Assembly: GCA_026008535.1 (NCBI GenBank)
Contig: BRKX01000007.1
Coordinates: forward strand, 11,493,001 to 11,557,000
DNA: 64,000 bases
Direction: 5' to 3'
Origin: Perilla frutescens
Taxonomy: Eukaryota > Streptophyta > Magnoliopsida > Lamiales > Lamiaceae
The notes under the pieces were generated by a model. That model was not told the DNA's origin and searched no databases. It was given only the letters and a program-made list of their open reading frames with translations. Made by a program: the position numbers and the translations under genes. Positions 45,924 through 58,547 of the stretch are shown here, piece after piece; the first letter of the stretch is position 1; every line of letters begins with the position of its first letter.

Positions 45924-46043
45924 AGGGGTGCAACACGAGGACTTCCCAGGGGGTCACCCATCCTAGTACTACTCTCGCCCAAGCACGCTTAACTTCGGAG
46001 TTCTGATGGGATCCGGTGCGTTAGTGCTGGTATGATCGCACCC
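45924..46043 (-). rRNA. 5S rRNA: 5S rRNA, copy 88
   Basis: C24, otherwise consensus. Upstream spacer G/A/A with private A to G at 46387. Confidence 0.98.
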
Positions 46044-46449
46044 GTTAGAGTCTCCTCACTATATTTTCTTATAGCTGCTGGCACAGCGGGCGGTGGGGGG
46101 CTCCGAACTTCAAACGCGCGTAACTTTCGAACCGAATGGAGTTACGGGGCGCACAGCATGTCCACGCGAAGGTCTCTCAGAGCCGGACGACGTGGACAAC
46201 AGGGCTGGCCCGTTGTGTGCACTATCCGAGGTCAAAAAAGGCCGCAGAGCCCCGGTTTCGTGGCCCGCCGTGTTTCGACGATCCCGATTTCAAAAATTGC
46301 GGGTCCCACACTCAGAATCACGGCACGCTGATGACAAAAGCCCCGTGTCGCGATTATATTTGCACACAATGCGTAAGACAAACAAAGCAATCAAACTAGT
46401 TGTAAAAAAAAAGAACAAGTTAACCGAAAAGACGAGTCTGAACTACAAA

Positions 46450-46569
46450 AGGGGTGCAACACGAGGACTTCCCAGGGGGTCACCCATCCTAGTACTACTT
46501 TCGCCCAAGCACGCTTAACTTCGGAGTTCTGATGGGATCCGGTGCGTTAGTGCTGGTATGATCGCACCC
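46450..46569 (-). rRNA. 5S rRNA: 5S rRNA, copy 89 (G70A)
   Basis: C24, private G70A (46500), the only change I saw in the intermediate element. Upstream spacer T/C/G with private C to T at 46778. Confidence 0.95.
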
Positions 46570-46975
46570 GTTAGAGTCTCCTCACTATATTTTCTTATAG
46601 CTGCTGGCACAGCGGGCGGTGTGGGGCTCCGAACTTCAAACGCGCGTAACTTTCGAACCGAATGGAGTTACGGGGCGCACAGCATGTCCACGCGAAGGTC
46701 TCTCAGAGCCGGACGACGTGGACAACCGGGCTGGCCCGTTGTGTGCACTATCCGAGGTCAAAAAAGGCCGCAGAGCCTCGGTTTCGTGGCCCGCCGTGTT
46801 TCGACGATCCCGATTTCAAAAATTGCGGGTCCCACACTCGGAATCACGGCACGCTGATGACAAAAGCCCCGTGTCGCGATTATATTTGCACACAATGCGT
46901 AAGACAAACAAAACAATCAAACTAGTTGTAAAAAAAAAGAACAAGTTAACCGAAAAGACGAGTCTGAACTACAAA

Positions 46976-47095
46976 AGGGGTGCAACACGAGGACTTCCCA
47001 GGGGGTCACCCATCCTAGTACTACTCTCGCCCAAGCACGCTTAACTTCGGAGTTCTGATGGGATCCGGTGCGTTAGTGCTGGTATGATCGCACCC
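46976..47095 (-). rRNA. 5S rRNA: 5S rRNA, copy 90
   Basis: C24, otherwise consensus. Upstream spacer G/C/A. Confidence 0.98.
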
Positions 47096-47501
47096 GTTAG
47101 AGTCTCCTCACTATATTTTCTTATAGCTGCTGGCACAGCGGGCGGTGGGGGGCTCCGAACTTCAAACGCGCGTAACTTTCGAACCGAATGGAGTTACGGG
47201 GCGCACAGCATGTCCACGCGAAGGTCTCTCAGAGCCGGACGACGTGGACAACCGGGCTGGCCCGTTGTGTGCACTATCCGAGGTCAAAAAAGGCCGCAGA
47301 GCCCCGGTTTCGTGGCCCGCCGTGTTTCGACGATCCCGATTTCAAAAATTGCGGGTCCCACACTCAGAATCACGGCACGCTGATGACAAAAGCCCCGTGT
47401 CGCGATTATATTTGCACACAATGCGTAAGACAAACAAAACAATCAAACTAGTTGTAAAAAAAAAGAACAAGTTAACCGAAAAGACGAGTCTGAACTACAA
47501 A

Positions 47502-47621
47502 AGGGGTGCAACACGAGGACTTCCCAGGGGGTCACCCATCCTAGTACTACTCTCGCCCAAGCACGCTTAACTTCGGAGTTCTGATGGGATCCGGTGCGTT
47601 AGTGCTGGTATGATCGCACCC
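47502..47621 (-). rRNA. 5S rRNA: 5S rRNA, copy 91
   Basis: C24, otherwise consensus. Upstream spacer G/A/G. Confidence 0.98.
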
Positions 47622-48027
47622 GTTAGAGTCTCCTCACTATATTTTCTTATAGCTGCTGGCACAGCGGGCGGTGGGGGGCTCCGAACTTCAAACGCGCGTA
47701 ACTTTCGAACCGAATGGAGTTACGGGGCGCACAGCATGTCCACGCGAAGGTCTCTCAGAGCCGGACGACGTGGACAACAGGGCTGGCCCGTTGTGTGCAC
47801 TATCCGAGGTCAAAAAAGGCCGCAGAGCCCCGGTTTCGTGGCCCGCCGTGTTTCGACGATCCCGATTTCAAAAATTGCGGGTCCCACACTCGGAATCACG
47901 GCACGCTGATGACAAAAGCCCCGTGTCGCGATTATATTTGCACACAATGCGTAAGACAAACAAAACAATCAAACTAGTTGTAAAAAAAAAGAACAAGTTA
48001 ACCGAAAAGACGAGTCTGAACTACAAA

Positions 48028-48147
48028 AGGGGTGCAACACGAGGACTTCCCAGGGGGTCACCCATCCTAGTACTACTCTCGCCCAAGCACGCTTAACTTC
48101 GGAGTTCTGATGGGATCCGGTGCGTTAGTGCTGGTATGATCGCACCC
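48028..48147 (-). rRNA. 5S rRNA: 5S rRNA, copy 92
   Basis: C24, otherwise consensus. Upstream spacer T/C/A with C to T at 48182 (as spacer 86) and C to T at 48304 (as spacers 44, 52 and 61), a mosaic. Confidence 0.98.
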
Positions 48148-48553
48148 GTTAGAGTCTCCTCACTATATTTTCTTATAGCTGTTGGCACAGCGGGCGGTGT
48201 GGGGCTCCGAACTTCAAACGCGCGTAACTTTCGAACCGAATGGAGTTACGGGGCGCACAGCATGTCCACGCGAAGGTCTCTCAGAGCCGGACGACGTGGA
48301 CAATCGGGCTGGCCCGTTGTGTGCACTATCCGAGGTCAAAAAAGGCCGCAGAGCCCCGGTTTCGTGGCCCGCCGTGTTTCGACGATCCCGATTTCAAAAA
48401 TTGCGGGTCCCACACTCAGAATCACGGCACGCTGATGACAAAAGCCCCGTGTCGCGATTATATTTGCACACAATGCGTAAGACAAACAAAACAATCAAAC
48501 TAGTTGTAAAAAAAAAGAACAAGTTAACCGAAAAGACGAGTCTGAACTACAAA

Positions 48554-48673
48554 AGGGGTGCAACACGAGGACTTCCCAGGGGGTCACCCATCCTAGTACT
48601 ACTCTCGCCCAAGCACGCTTAACTTCGGAGTTCTGATGGGATCCGGTGCGTTAGTGCTGGTATGATCGCACCC
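48554..48673 (-). rRNA. 5S rRNA: 5S rRNA, copy 93
   Basis: C24, otherwise consensus. Upstream spacer T/C/G. Confidence 0.98.
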
Positions 48674-49079
48674 GTTAGAGTCTCCTCACTATATTTTCTT
48701 ATAGCTGCTGGCACAGCGGGCGGTGTGGGGCTCCGAACTTCAAACGCGCGTAACTTTCGAACCGAATGGAGTTACGGGGCGCACAGCATGTCCACGCGAA
48801 GGTCTCTCAGAGCCGGACGACGTGGACAACCGGGCTGGCCCGTTGTGTGCACTATCCGAGGTCAAAAAAGGCCGCAGAGCCCCGGTTTCGTGGCCCGCCG
48901 TGTTTCGACGATCCCGATTTCAAAAATTGCGGGTCCCACACTCGGAATCACGGCACGCTGATGACAAAAGCCCCGTGTCGCGATTATATTTGCACACAAT
49001 GCGTAAGACAAACAAAACAATCAAACTAGTTGTAAAAAAAAAGAACAAGTTAACCGAAAAGACGAGTCTGAACTACAAA

Positions 49080-49199
49080 AGGGTTGCAACACGAGGACTT
49101 CCCAGGGGGTCACCCATCCTAGTACTACTCTCGCCCAAGCACGCTTAACTTCGGAGTTCTGATGGGATCCGGTGCGTTAGTGCTGGTATGATCGCACCC
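49080..49199 (-). rRNA. 5S rRNA: 5S rRNA, copy 94 (C116A)
   Basis: C24, private C116A (49084), which leaves G3 unpaired in helix I; probably a less functional copy. Upstream spacer G/A/A. Confidence 0.94.
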
Positions 49200-49605
49200 G
49201 TTAGAGTCTCCTCACTATATTTTCTTATAGCTGCTGGCACAGCGGGCGGTGGGGGGCTCCGAACTTCAAACGCGCGTAACTTTCGAACCGAATGGAGTTA
49301 CGGGGCGCACAGCATGTCCACGCGAAGGTCTCTCAGAGCCGGACGACGTGGACAACAGGGCTGGCCCGTTGTGTGCACTATCCGAGGTCAAAAAAGGCCG
49401 CAGAGCCCCGGTTTCGTGGCCCGCCGTGTTTCGACGATCCCGATTTCAAAAATTGCGGGTCCCACACTCAGAATCACGGCACGCTGATGACAAAAGCCCC
49501 GTGTCGCGATTATATTTGCACACAATGCGTAAGACAAACAAAACAATCAAACTAGTTGTAAAAAAAAAGAACAAGTTAACCGAAAAGACGAGTCTGAACT
49601 ACAAA

Positions 49606-49725
49606 AGGGGTGCAACACGAGGACTTCCCAGGGGGTCACCCATCCTAGTACTACTCTCGCCCAAGCACGCTTAACTTCGGAGTTCTGATGGGATCCGGTG
49701 CGTTAGTGCTGGTATGATCGCACCC
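49606..49725 (-). rRNA. 5S rRNA: 5S rRNA, copy 95
   Basis: C24, otherwise consensus. Upstream spacer G/C/A. Confidence 0.98.
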
Positions 49726-50131
49726 GTTAGAGTCTCCTCACTATATTTTCTTATAGCTGCTGGCACAGCGGGCGGTGGGGGGCTCCGAACTTCAAACGCG
49801 CGTAACTTTCGAACCGAATGGAGTTACGGGGCGCACAGCATGTCCACGCGAAGGTCTCTCAGAGCCGGACGACGTGGACAACCGGGCTGGCCCGTTGTGT
49901 GCACTATCCGAGGTCAAAAAAGGCCGCAGAGCCCCGGTTTCGTGGCCCGCCGTGTTTCGACGATCCCGATTTCAAAAATTGCGGGTCCCACACTCAGAAT
50001 CACGGCACGCTGATGACAAAAGCCCCGTGTCGCGATTATATTTGCACACAATGCGTAAGACAAACAAAACAATCAAACTAGTTGTAAAAAAAAAGAACAA
50101 GTTAACCGAAAAGACGAGTCTGAACTACAAA

Positions 50132-50251
50132 AGGGGTGCAACACGAGGACTTCCCAGGGGGTCACCCATCCTAGTACTACTCTCGCCCAAGCACGCTTAA
50201 CTTCGGAGTTCTGATGGGATCCGGTGCGTTAGTGCTGGTATGATCGCACCC
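50132..50251 (-). rRNA. 5S rRNA: 5S rRNA, copy 96
   Basis: C24, otherwise consensus. Upstream spacer G/G/A, the same rare type as copy 1, 50 kb away. Confidence 0.98.
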
Positions 50252-50657
50252 GTTAGAGTCTCCTCACTATATTTTCTTATAGCTGCTGGCACAGCGGGCG
50301 GTGGGGGGCTCCGAACTTCAAACGCGCGTAACTTTCGAACCGAATGGAGTTACGGGGCGCACAGCATGTCCACGCGAAGGTCTCTCAGAGCCGGACGACG
50401 TGGACAACGGGGCTGGCCCGTTGTGTGCACTATCCGAGGTCAAAAAAGGCCGCAGAGCCCCGGTTTCGTGGCCCGCCGTGTTTCGACGATCCCGATTTCA
50501 AAAATTGCGGGTCCCACACTCAGAATCACGGCACGCTGATGACAAAAGCCCCGTGTCGCGATTATATTTGCACACAATGCGTAAGACAAACAAAACAATC
50601 AAACTAGTTGTAAAAAAAAAGAACAAGTTAACCGAAAAGACGAGTCTGAACTACAAA

Positions 50658-50777
50658 AGGGGTGCAACACGAGGACTTCCCAGGGGGTCACCCATCCTAG
50701 TACTACTCTCGCCCAAGCACGCTTAACTTCGGAGTTCTGATGGGATCCGGTGCGTTAGTGCTGGTATGATCGCACCC
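50658..50777 (-). rRNA. 5S rRNA: 5S rRNA, copy 97
   Basis: C24, otherwise consensus. Upstream spacer G/A/G. Confidence 0.98.
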
Positions 50778-51183
50778 GTTAGAGTCTCCTCACTATATTT
50801 TCTTATAGCTGCTGGCACAGCGGGCGGTGGGGGGCTCCGAACTTCAAACGCGCGTAACTTTCGAACCGAATGGAGTTACGGGGCGCACAGCATGTCCACG
50901 CGAAGGTCTCTCAGAGCCGGACGACGTGGACAACAGGGCTGGCCCGTTGTGTGCACTATCCGAGGTCAAAAAAGGCCGCAGAGCCCCGGTTTCGTGGCCC
51001 GCCGTGTTTCGACGATCCCGATTTCAAAAATTGCGGGTCCCACACTCGGAATCACGGCACGCTGATGACAAAAGCCCCGTGTCGCGATTATATTTGCACA
51101 CAATGCGTAAGACAAACAAAACAATCAAACTAGTTGTAAAAAAAAAGAACAAGTTAACCGAAAAGACGAGTCTGAACTACAAA

Positions 51184-51303
51184 AGGGGTGCAACACGAGG
51201 ACTTCCCAGGGGGTCACCCATCCTAGTACTACTCTCGCCCAAGCACGCTTAACTTCGGAGTTCTGATGGGATCCGGTGCGTTAGTGCTGGTATGATCGCA
51301 CCC
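51184..51303 (-). rRNA. 5S rRNA: 5S rRNA, copy 98
   Basis: C24, otherwise consensus. Upstream spacer T/C/A. Confidence 0.98.
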
Positions 51304-51709
51304 GTTAGAGTCTCCTCACTATATTTTCTTATAGCTGCTGGCACAGCGGGCGGTGTGGGGCTCCGAACTTCAAACGCGCGTAACTTTCGAACCGAATGGA
51401 GTTACGGGGCGCACAGCATGTCCACGCGAAGGTCTCTCAGAGCCGGACGACGTGGACAACCGGGCTGGCCCGTTGTGTGCACTATCCGAGGTCAAAAAAG
51501 GCCGCAGAGCCCCGGTTTCGTGGCCCGCCGTGTTTCGACGATCCCGATTTCAAAAATTGCGGGTCCCACACTCAGAATCACGGCACGCTGATGACAAAAG
51601 CCCCGTGTCGCGATTATATTTGCACACAATGCGTAAGACAAACAAAACAATCAAACTAGTTGTAAAAAAAAAGAACAAGTTAACCGAAAAGACGAGTCTG
51701 AACTACAAA

Positions 51710-51829
51710 AGGGGTGCAACACGAGGACTTCCCAGGGGGTCACCCATCCTAGTACTACTCTCGCCCAAGCACGCTTAACTTCGGAGTTCTGATGGGATCC
51801 GGTGCGTTAGTGCTGGTATGATCGCACCC
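51710..51829 (-). rRNA. 5S rRNA: 5S rRNA, copy 99
   Basis: C24, otherwise consensus. Upstream spacer T/C/A, with no difference seen from unit 98. Confidence 0.98.
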
Positions 51830-52235
51830 GTTAGAGTCTCCTCACTATATTTTCTTATAGCTGCTGGCACAGCGGGCGGTGTGGGGCTCCGAACTTCAAA
51901 CGCGCGTAACTTTCGAACCGAATGGAGTTACGGGGCGCACAGCATGTCCACGCGAAGGTCTCTCAGAGCCGGACGACGTGGACAACCGGGCTGGCCCGTT
52001 GTGTGCACTATCCGAGGTCAAAAAAGGCCGCAGAGCCCCGGTTTCGTGGCCCGCCGTGTTTCGACGATCCCGATTTCAAAAATTGCGGGTCCCACACTCA
52101 GAATCACGGCACGCTGATGACAAAAGCCCCGTGTCGCGATTATATTTGCACACAATGCGTAAGACAAACAAAACAATCAAACTAGTTGTAAAAAAAAAGA
52201 ACAAGTTAACCGAAAAGACGAGTCTGAACTACAAA

Positions 52236-52355
52236 AGGGGTGCAACACGAGGACTTCCCAGGGGGTCACCCATCCTAGTACTACTCTCGCCCAAGCACGC
52301 TTAACTTCGGAGTTCTGATGGGATCCGGTGCGTTAGTGCTGGTATGATCGCACCC
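52236..52355 (-). rRNA. 5S rRNA: 5S rRNA, copy 100
   Basis: C24, otherwise consensus. Upstream spacer T/C/G with private C to A at 52563. Confidence 0.98.
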
Positions 52356-52761
52356 GTTAGAGTCTCCTCACTATATTTTCTTATAGCTGCTGGCACAGCG
52401 GGCGGTGTGGGGCTCCGAACTTCAAACGCGCGTAACTTTCGAACCGAATGGAGTTACGGGGCGCACAGCATGTCCACGCGAAGGTCTCTCAGAGCCGGAC
52501 GACGTGGACAACCGGGCTGGCCCGTTGTGTGCACTATCCGAGGTCAAAAAAGGCCGCAGAGCACCGGTTTCGTGGCCCGCCGTGTTTCGACGATCCCGAT
52601 TTCAAAAATTGCGGGTCCCACACTCGGAATCACGGCACGCTGATGACAAAAGCCCCGTGTCGCGATTATATTTGCACACAATGCGTAAGACAAACAAAAC
52701 AATCAAACTAGTTGTAAAAAAAAAGAACAAGTTAACCGAAAAGACGAGTCTGAACTACAAA

Positions 52762-52881
52762 AGGGGTGCAACACGAGGACTTCCCAGGGGGTCACCCATC
52801 CTAGTACTACTCTCGCCCAAGCACGCTTAACTTCGGAGTTCTGATGGGATCCGGTGCGTTAGTGCTGGTATGATCGCACCC
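52762..52881 (-). rRNA. 5S rRNA: 5S rRNA, copy 101
   Basis: C24, otherwise consensus. Upstream spacer G/A/G. Confidence 0.98.
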
Positions 52882-53287
52882 GTTAGAGTCTCCTCACTAT
52901 ATTTTCTTATAGCTGCTGGCACAGCGGGCGGTGGGGGGCTCCGAACTTCAAACGCGCGTAACTTTCGAACCGAATGGAGTTACGGGGCGCACAGCATGTC
53001 CACGCGAAGGTCTCTCAGAGCCGGACGACGTGGACAACAGGGCTGGCCCGTTGTGTGCACTATCCGAGGTCAAAAAAGGCCGCAGAGCCCCGGTTTCGTG
53101 GCCCGCCGTGTTTCGACGATCCCGATTTCAAAAATTGCGGGTCCCACACTCGGAATCACGGCACGCTGATGACAAAAGCCCCGTGTCGCGATTATATTTG
53201 CACACAATGCGTAAGACAAACAAAACAATCAAACTAGTTGTAAAAAAAAAGAACAAGTTAACCGAAAAGACGAGTCTGAACTACAAA

Positions 53288-53407
53288 AGGGGTGCAACAC
53301 GAGGACTTCCCAGGGGGTCACCCATCCTAGTACTACTCTCGCCCAAGCACGCTTAACTTCGGAGTTCTGATGGGATCCGGTGCGTTAGTGCTGGTATGAT
53401 CGCACCC
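53288..53407 (-). rRNA. 5S rRNA: 5S rRNA, copy 102
   Basis: C24, otherwise consensus. Upstream spacer G/C/G. Confidence 0.98.
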
Positions 53408-53813
53408 GTTAGAGTCTCCTCACTATATTTTCTTATAGCTGCTGGCACAGCGGGCGGTGGGGGGCTCCGAACTTCAAACGCGCGTAACTTTCGAACCGAA
53501 TGGAGTTACGGGGCGCACAGCATGTCCACGCGAAGGTCTCTCAGAGCCGGACGACGTGGACAACCGGGCTGGCCCGTTGTGTGCACTATCCGAGGTCAAA
53601 AAAGGCCGCAGAGCCCCGGTTTCGTGGCCCGCCGTGTTTCGACGATCCCGATTTCAAAAATTGCGGGTCCCACACTCGGAATCACGGCACGCTGATGACA
53701 AAAGCCCCGTGTCGCGATTATATTTGCACACAATGCGTAAGACAAACAAAACAATCAAACTAGTTGTAAAAAAAAAGAACAAGTTAACCGAAAAGACGAG
53801 TCTGAACTACAAA

Positions 53814-53933
53814 AGGGGTGCAACACGAGGACTTCCCAGGGGGTCACCCATCCTAGTACTACTCTCGCCCAAGCACGCTTAACTTCGGAGTTCTGATGGG
53901 ATCCGGTGCGTTAGTGCTGGTATGATCGCACCC
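53814..53933 (-). rRNA. 5S rRNA: 5S rRNA, copy 103
   Basis: C24, otherwise consensus. Upstream spacer T/C/G. Confidence 0.98.
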
Positions 53934-54339
53934 GTTAGAGTCTCCTCACTATATTTTCTTATAGCTGCTGGCACAGCGGGCGGTGTGGGGCTCCGAACTT
54001 CAAACGCGCGTAACTTTCGAACCGAATGGAGTTACGGGGCGCACAGCATGTCCACGCGAAGGTCTCTCAGAGCCGGACGACGTGGACAACCGGGCTGGCC
54101 CGTTGTGTGCACTATCCGAGGTCAAAAAAGGCCGCAGAGCCCCGGTTTCGTGGCCCGCCGTGTTTCGACGATCCCGATTTCAAAAATTGCGGGTCCCACA
54201 CTCGGAATCACGGCACGCTGATGACAAAAGCCCCGTGTCGCGATTATATTTGCACACAATGCGTAAGACAAACAAAACAATCAAACTAGTTGTAAAAAAA
54301 AAGAACAAGTTAACCGAAAAGACGAGTCTGAACTACAAA

Positions 54340-54459
54340 AGGGGTGCAACACGAGGACTTCCCAGGGGGTCACCCATCCTAGTACTACTCTCGCCCAAGC
54401 ACGCTTAACTTCGGAGTTCTGATGGGATCCGGTGCGTTAGTGCTGGTATGATCGCACCC
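54340..54459 (-). rRNA. 5S rRNA: 5S rRNA, copy 104
   Basis: C24, otherwise consensus. Upstream spacer G/C/G. Confidence 0.98.
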
Positions 54460-54865
54460 GTTAGAGTCTCCTCACTATATTTTCTTATAGCTGCTGGCAC
54501 AGCGGGCGGTGGGGGGCTCCGAACTTCAAACGCGCGTAACTTTCGAACCGAATGGAGTTACGGGGCGCACAGCATGTCCACGCGAAGGTCTCTCAGAGCC
54601 GGACGACGTGGACAACCGGGCTGGCCCGTTGTGTGCACTATCCGAGGTCAAAAAAGGCCGCAGAGCCCCGGTTTCGTGGCCCGCCGTGTTTCGACGATCC
54701 CGATTTCAAAAATTGCGGGTCCCACACTCGGAATCACGGCACGCTGATGACAAAAGCCCCGTGTCGCGATTATATTTGCACACAATGCGTAAGACAAACA
54801 AAACAATCAAACTAGTTGTAAAAAAAAAGAACAAGTTAACCGAAAAGACGAGTCTGAACTACAAA

Positions 54866-54985
54866 AGGGGTGCAACACGAGGACTTCCCAGGGGGTCACC
54901 CATCCTAGTACTACTCTCGCCCAAGCACGCTTAACTTCGGAGTTCTGATGGGATCCGGTGCGTTAGTGCTGGTATGATCGCACCC
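54866..54985 (-). rRNA. 5S rRNA: 5S rRNA, copy 105
   Basis: C24, otherwise consensus. Upstream spacer T/C/A. Confidence 0.98.
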
Positions 54986-55391
54986 GTTAGAGTCTCCTCA
55001 CTATATTTTCTTATAGCTGCTGGCACAGCGGGCGGTGTGGGGCTCCGAACTTCAAACGCGCGTAACTTTCGAACCGAATGGAGTTACGGGGCGCACAGCA
55101 TGTCCACGCGAAGGTCTCTCAGAGCCGGACGACGTGGACAACCGGGCTGGCCCGTTGTGTGCACTATCCGAGGTCAAAAAAGGCCGCAGAGCCCCGGTTT
55201 CGTGGCCCGCCGTGTTTCGACGATCCCGATTTCAAAAATTGCGGGTCCCACACTCAGAATCACGGCACGCTGATGACAAAAGCCCCGTGTCGCGATTATA
55301 TTTGCACACAATGCGTAAGACAAACAAAACAATCAAACTAGTTGTAAAAAAAAAGAACAAGTTAACCGAAAAGACGAGTCTGAACTACAAA

Positions 55392-55511
55392 AGGGGTGCA
55401 ACACGAGGACTTCCCAGGGGGTCACCCATCCTAGTACTACTCTCGCCCAAGCACGCTTAACTTCGGAGTTCTGATGGGATCCGGTGCGTTAGTGCTGGTA
55501 TGATCGCACCC
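55392..55511 (-). rRNA. 5S rRNA: 5S rRNA, copy 106
   Basis: C24, otherwise consensus. Upstream spacer T/C/A with C to A at 55777, repeated in spacer 110. Confidence 0.98.
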
Positions 55512-55917
55512 GTTAGAGTCTCCTCACTATATTTTCTTATAGCTGCTGGCACAGCGGGCGGTGTGGGGCTCCGAACTTCAAACGCGCGTAACTTTCGAAC
55601 CGAATGGAGTTACGGGGCGCACAGCATGTCCACGCGAAGGTCTCTCAGAGCCGGACGACGTGGACAACCGGGCTGGCCCGTTGTGTGCACTATCCGAGGT
55701 CAAAAAAGGCCGCAGAGCCCCGGTTTCGTGGCCCGCCGTGTTTCGACGATCCCGATTTCAAAAATTGCGGGTCCCAAACTCAGAATCACGGCACGCTGAT
55801 GACAAAAGCCCCGTGTCGCGATTATATTTGCACACAATGCGTAAGACAAACAAAACAATCAAACTAGTTGTAAAAAAAAAGAACAAGTTAACCGAAAAGA
55901 CGAGTCTGAACTACAAA

Positions 55918-56037
55918 AGGGGTGCAACACGAGGACTTCCCAGGGGGTCACCCATCCTAGTACTACTCTCGCCCAAGCGCGCTTAACTTCGGAGTTCTGA
56001 TGGGATCCGGTGCGTTAGTGCTGGTATGATAGCACCC
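55918..56037 (-). rRNA. 5S rRNA: 5S rRNA, copy 107 (G7T, T59C)
   Basis: C24, T59C (55979) in box A and G7T (56031) beside helix I; the same pair is in copy 111. Upstream spacer T/C/G. Confidence 0.94.
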
Positions 56038-56443
56038 GTTAGAGTCTCCTCACTATATTTTCTTATAGCTGCTGGCACAGCGGGCGGTGTGGGGCTCCGA
56101 ACTTCAAACGCGCGTAACTTTCGAACCGAATGGAGTTACGGGGCGCACAGCATGTCCACGCGAAGGTCTCTCAGAGCCGGACGACGTGGACAACCGGGCT
56201 GGCCCGTTGTGTGCACTATCCGAGGTCAAAAAAGGCCGCAGAGCCCCGGTTTCGTGGCCCGCCGTGTTTCGACGATCCCGATTTCAAAAATTGCGGGTCC
56301 CACACTCGGAATCACGGCACGCTGATGACAAAAGCCCCGTGTCGCGATTATATTTGCACACAATGCGTAAGACAAACAAAACAATCAAACTAGTTGTAAA
56401 AAAAAAGAACAAGTTAACCGAAAAGACGAGTCTGAACTACAAA

Positions 56444-56563
56444 AGGGGTGCAACACGAGGACTTCCCAGGGGGTCACCCATCCTAGTACTACTCTCGCCC
56501 AAGCACGCTTAACTTCGGAGTTCTGATGGGATCCGGTGCGTTAGTGCTGGTATGATCGCACCC
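56444..56563 (-). rRNA. 5S rRNA: 5S rRNA, copy 108
   Basis: C24, otherwise consensus. Upstream spacer G/C/G. Confidence 0.98.
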
Positions 56564-56969
56564 GTTAGAGTCTCCTCACTATATTTTCTTATAGCTGCTG
56601 GCACAGCGGGCGGTGGGGGGCTCCGAACTTCAAACGCGCGTAACTTTCGAACCGAATGGAGTTACGGGGCGCACAGCATGTCCACGCGAAGGTCTCTCAG
56701 AGCCGGACGACGTGGACAACCGGGCTGGCCCGTTGTGTGCACTATCCGAGGTCAAAAAAGGCCGCAGAGCCCCGGTTTCGTGGCCCGCCGTGTTTCGACG
56801 ATCCCGATTTCAAAAATTGCGGGTCCCACACTCGGAATCACGGCACGCTGATGACAAAAGCCCCGTGTCGCGATTATATTTGCACACAATGCGTAAGACA
56901 AACAAAACAATCAAACTAGTTGTAAAAAAAAAGAACAAGTTAACCGAAAAGACGAGTCTGAACTACAAA

Positions 56970-57089
56970 AGGGGTGCAACACGAGGACTTCCCAGGGGGT
57001 CACCCATCCTAGTACTACTCTCGCCCAAGCACGCTTAACTTCGGAGTTCTGATGGGATCCGGTGCGTTAGTGCTGGTATGATCGCACCC
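56970..57089 (-). rRNA. 5S rRNA: 5S rRNA, copy 109
   Basis: C24, otherwise consensus. Upstream spacer T/C/A. Confidence 0.98.
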
Positions 57090-57495
57090 GTTAGAGTCTC
57101 CTCACTATATTTTCTTATAGCTGCTGGCACAGCGGGCGGTGTGGGGCTCCGAACTTCAAACGCGCGTAACTTTCGAACCGAATGGAGTTACGGGGCGCAC
57201 AGCATGTCCACGCGAAGGTCTCTCAGAGCCGGACGACGTGGACAACCGGGCTGGCCCGTTGTGTGCACTATCCGAGGTCAAAAAAGGCCGCAGAGCCCCG
57301 GTTTCGTGGCCCGCCGTGTTTCGACGATCCCGATTTCAAAAATTGCGGGTCCCACACTCAGAATCACGGCACGCTGATGACAAAAGCCCCGTGTCGCGAT
57401 TATATTTGCACACAATGCGTAAGACAAACAAAACAATCAAACTAGTTGTAAAAAAAAAGAACAAGTTAACCGAAAAGACGAGTCTGAACTACAAA

Positions 57496-57615
57496 AGGGG
57501 TGCAACACGAGGACTTCCCAGGGGGTCACCCATCCTAGTACTACTCTCGCCCAAGCACGCTTAACTTCGGAGTTCTGATGGGATCCGGTGCGTTAGTGCT
57601 GGTATGATCGCACCC
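57496..57615 (-). rRNA. 5S rRNA: 5S rRNA, copy 110
   Basis: C24, otherwise consensus. Upstream spacer T/C/A with C to A at 57881 (as spacer 106) and private C to T at 57735. Confidence 0.98.
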
Positions 57616-58021
57616 GTTAGAGTCTCCTCACTATATTTTCTTATAGCTGCTGGCACAGCGGGCGGTGTGGGGCTCCGAACTTCAAACGCGCGTAACTTTC
57701 GAACCGAATGGAGTTACGGGGCGCACAGCATGTCTACGCGAAGGTCTCTCAGAGCCGGACGACGTGGACAACCGGGCTGGCCCGTTGTGTGCACTATCCG
57801 AGGTCAAAAAAGGCCGCAGAGCCCCGGTTTCGTGGCCCGCCGTGTTTCGACGATCCCGATTTCAAAAATTGCGGGTCCCAAACTCAGAATCACGGCACGC
57901 TGATGACAAAAGCCCCGTGTCGCGATTATATTTGCACACAATGCGTAAGACAAACAAAACAATCAAACTAGTTGTAAAAAAAAAGAACAAGTTAACCGAA
58001 AAGACGAGTCTGAACTACAAA

Positions 58022-58141
58022 AGGGGTGCAACACGAGGACTTCCCAGGGGGTCACCCATCCTAGTACTACTCTCGCCCAAGCGCGCTTAACTTCGGAGTT
58101 CTGATGGGATCCGGTGCGTTAGTGCTGGTATGATAGCACCC
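58022..58141 (-). rRNA. 5S rRNA: 5S rRNA, copy 111 (G7T, T59C)
   Basis: C24, T59C (58083) and G7T (58135), as copy 107 four units earlier. Upstream spacer T/C/G. Confidence 0.94.
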
Positions 58142-58547
58142 GTTAGAGTCTCCTCACTATATTTTCTTATAGCTGCTGGCACAGCGGGCGGTGTGGGGCT
58201 CCGAACTTCAAACGCGCGTAACTTTCGAACCGAATGGAGTTACGGGGCGCACAGCATGTCCACGCGAAGGTCTCTCAGAGCCGGACGACGTGGACAACCG
58301 GGCTGGCCCGTTGTGTGCACTATCCGAGGTCAAAAAAGGCCGCAGAGCCCCGGTTTCGTGGCCCGCCGTGTTTCGACGATCCCGATTTCAAAAATTGCGG
58401 GTCCCACACTCGGAATCACGGCACGCTGATGACAAAAGCCCCGTGTCGCGATTATATTTGCACACAATGCGTAAGACAAACAAAACAATCAAACTAGTTG
58501 TAAAAAAAAAGAACAAGTTAACCGAAAAGACGAGTCTGAACTACAAA

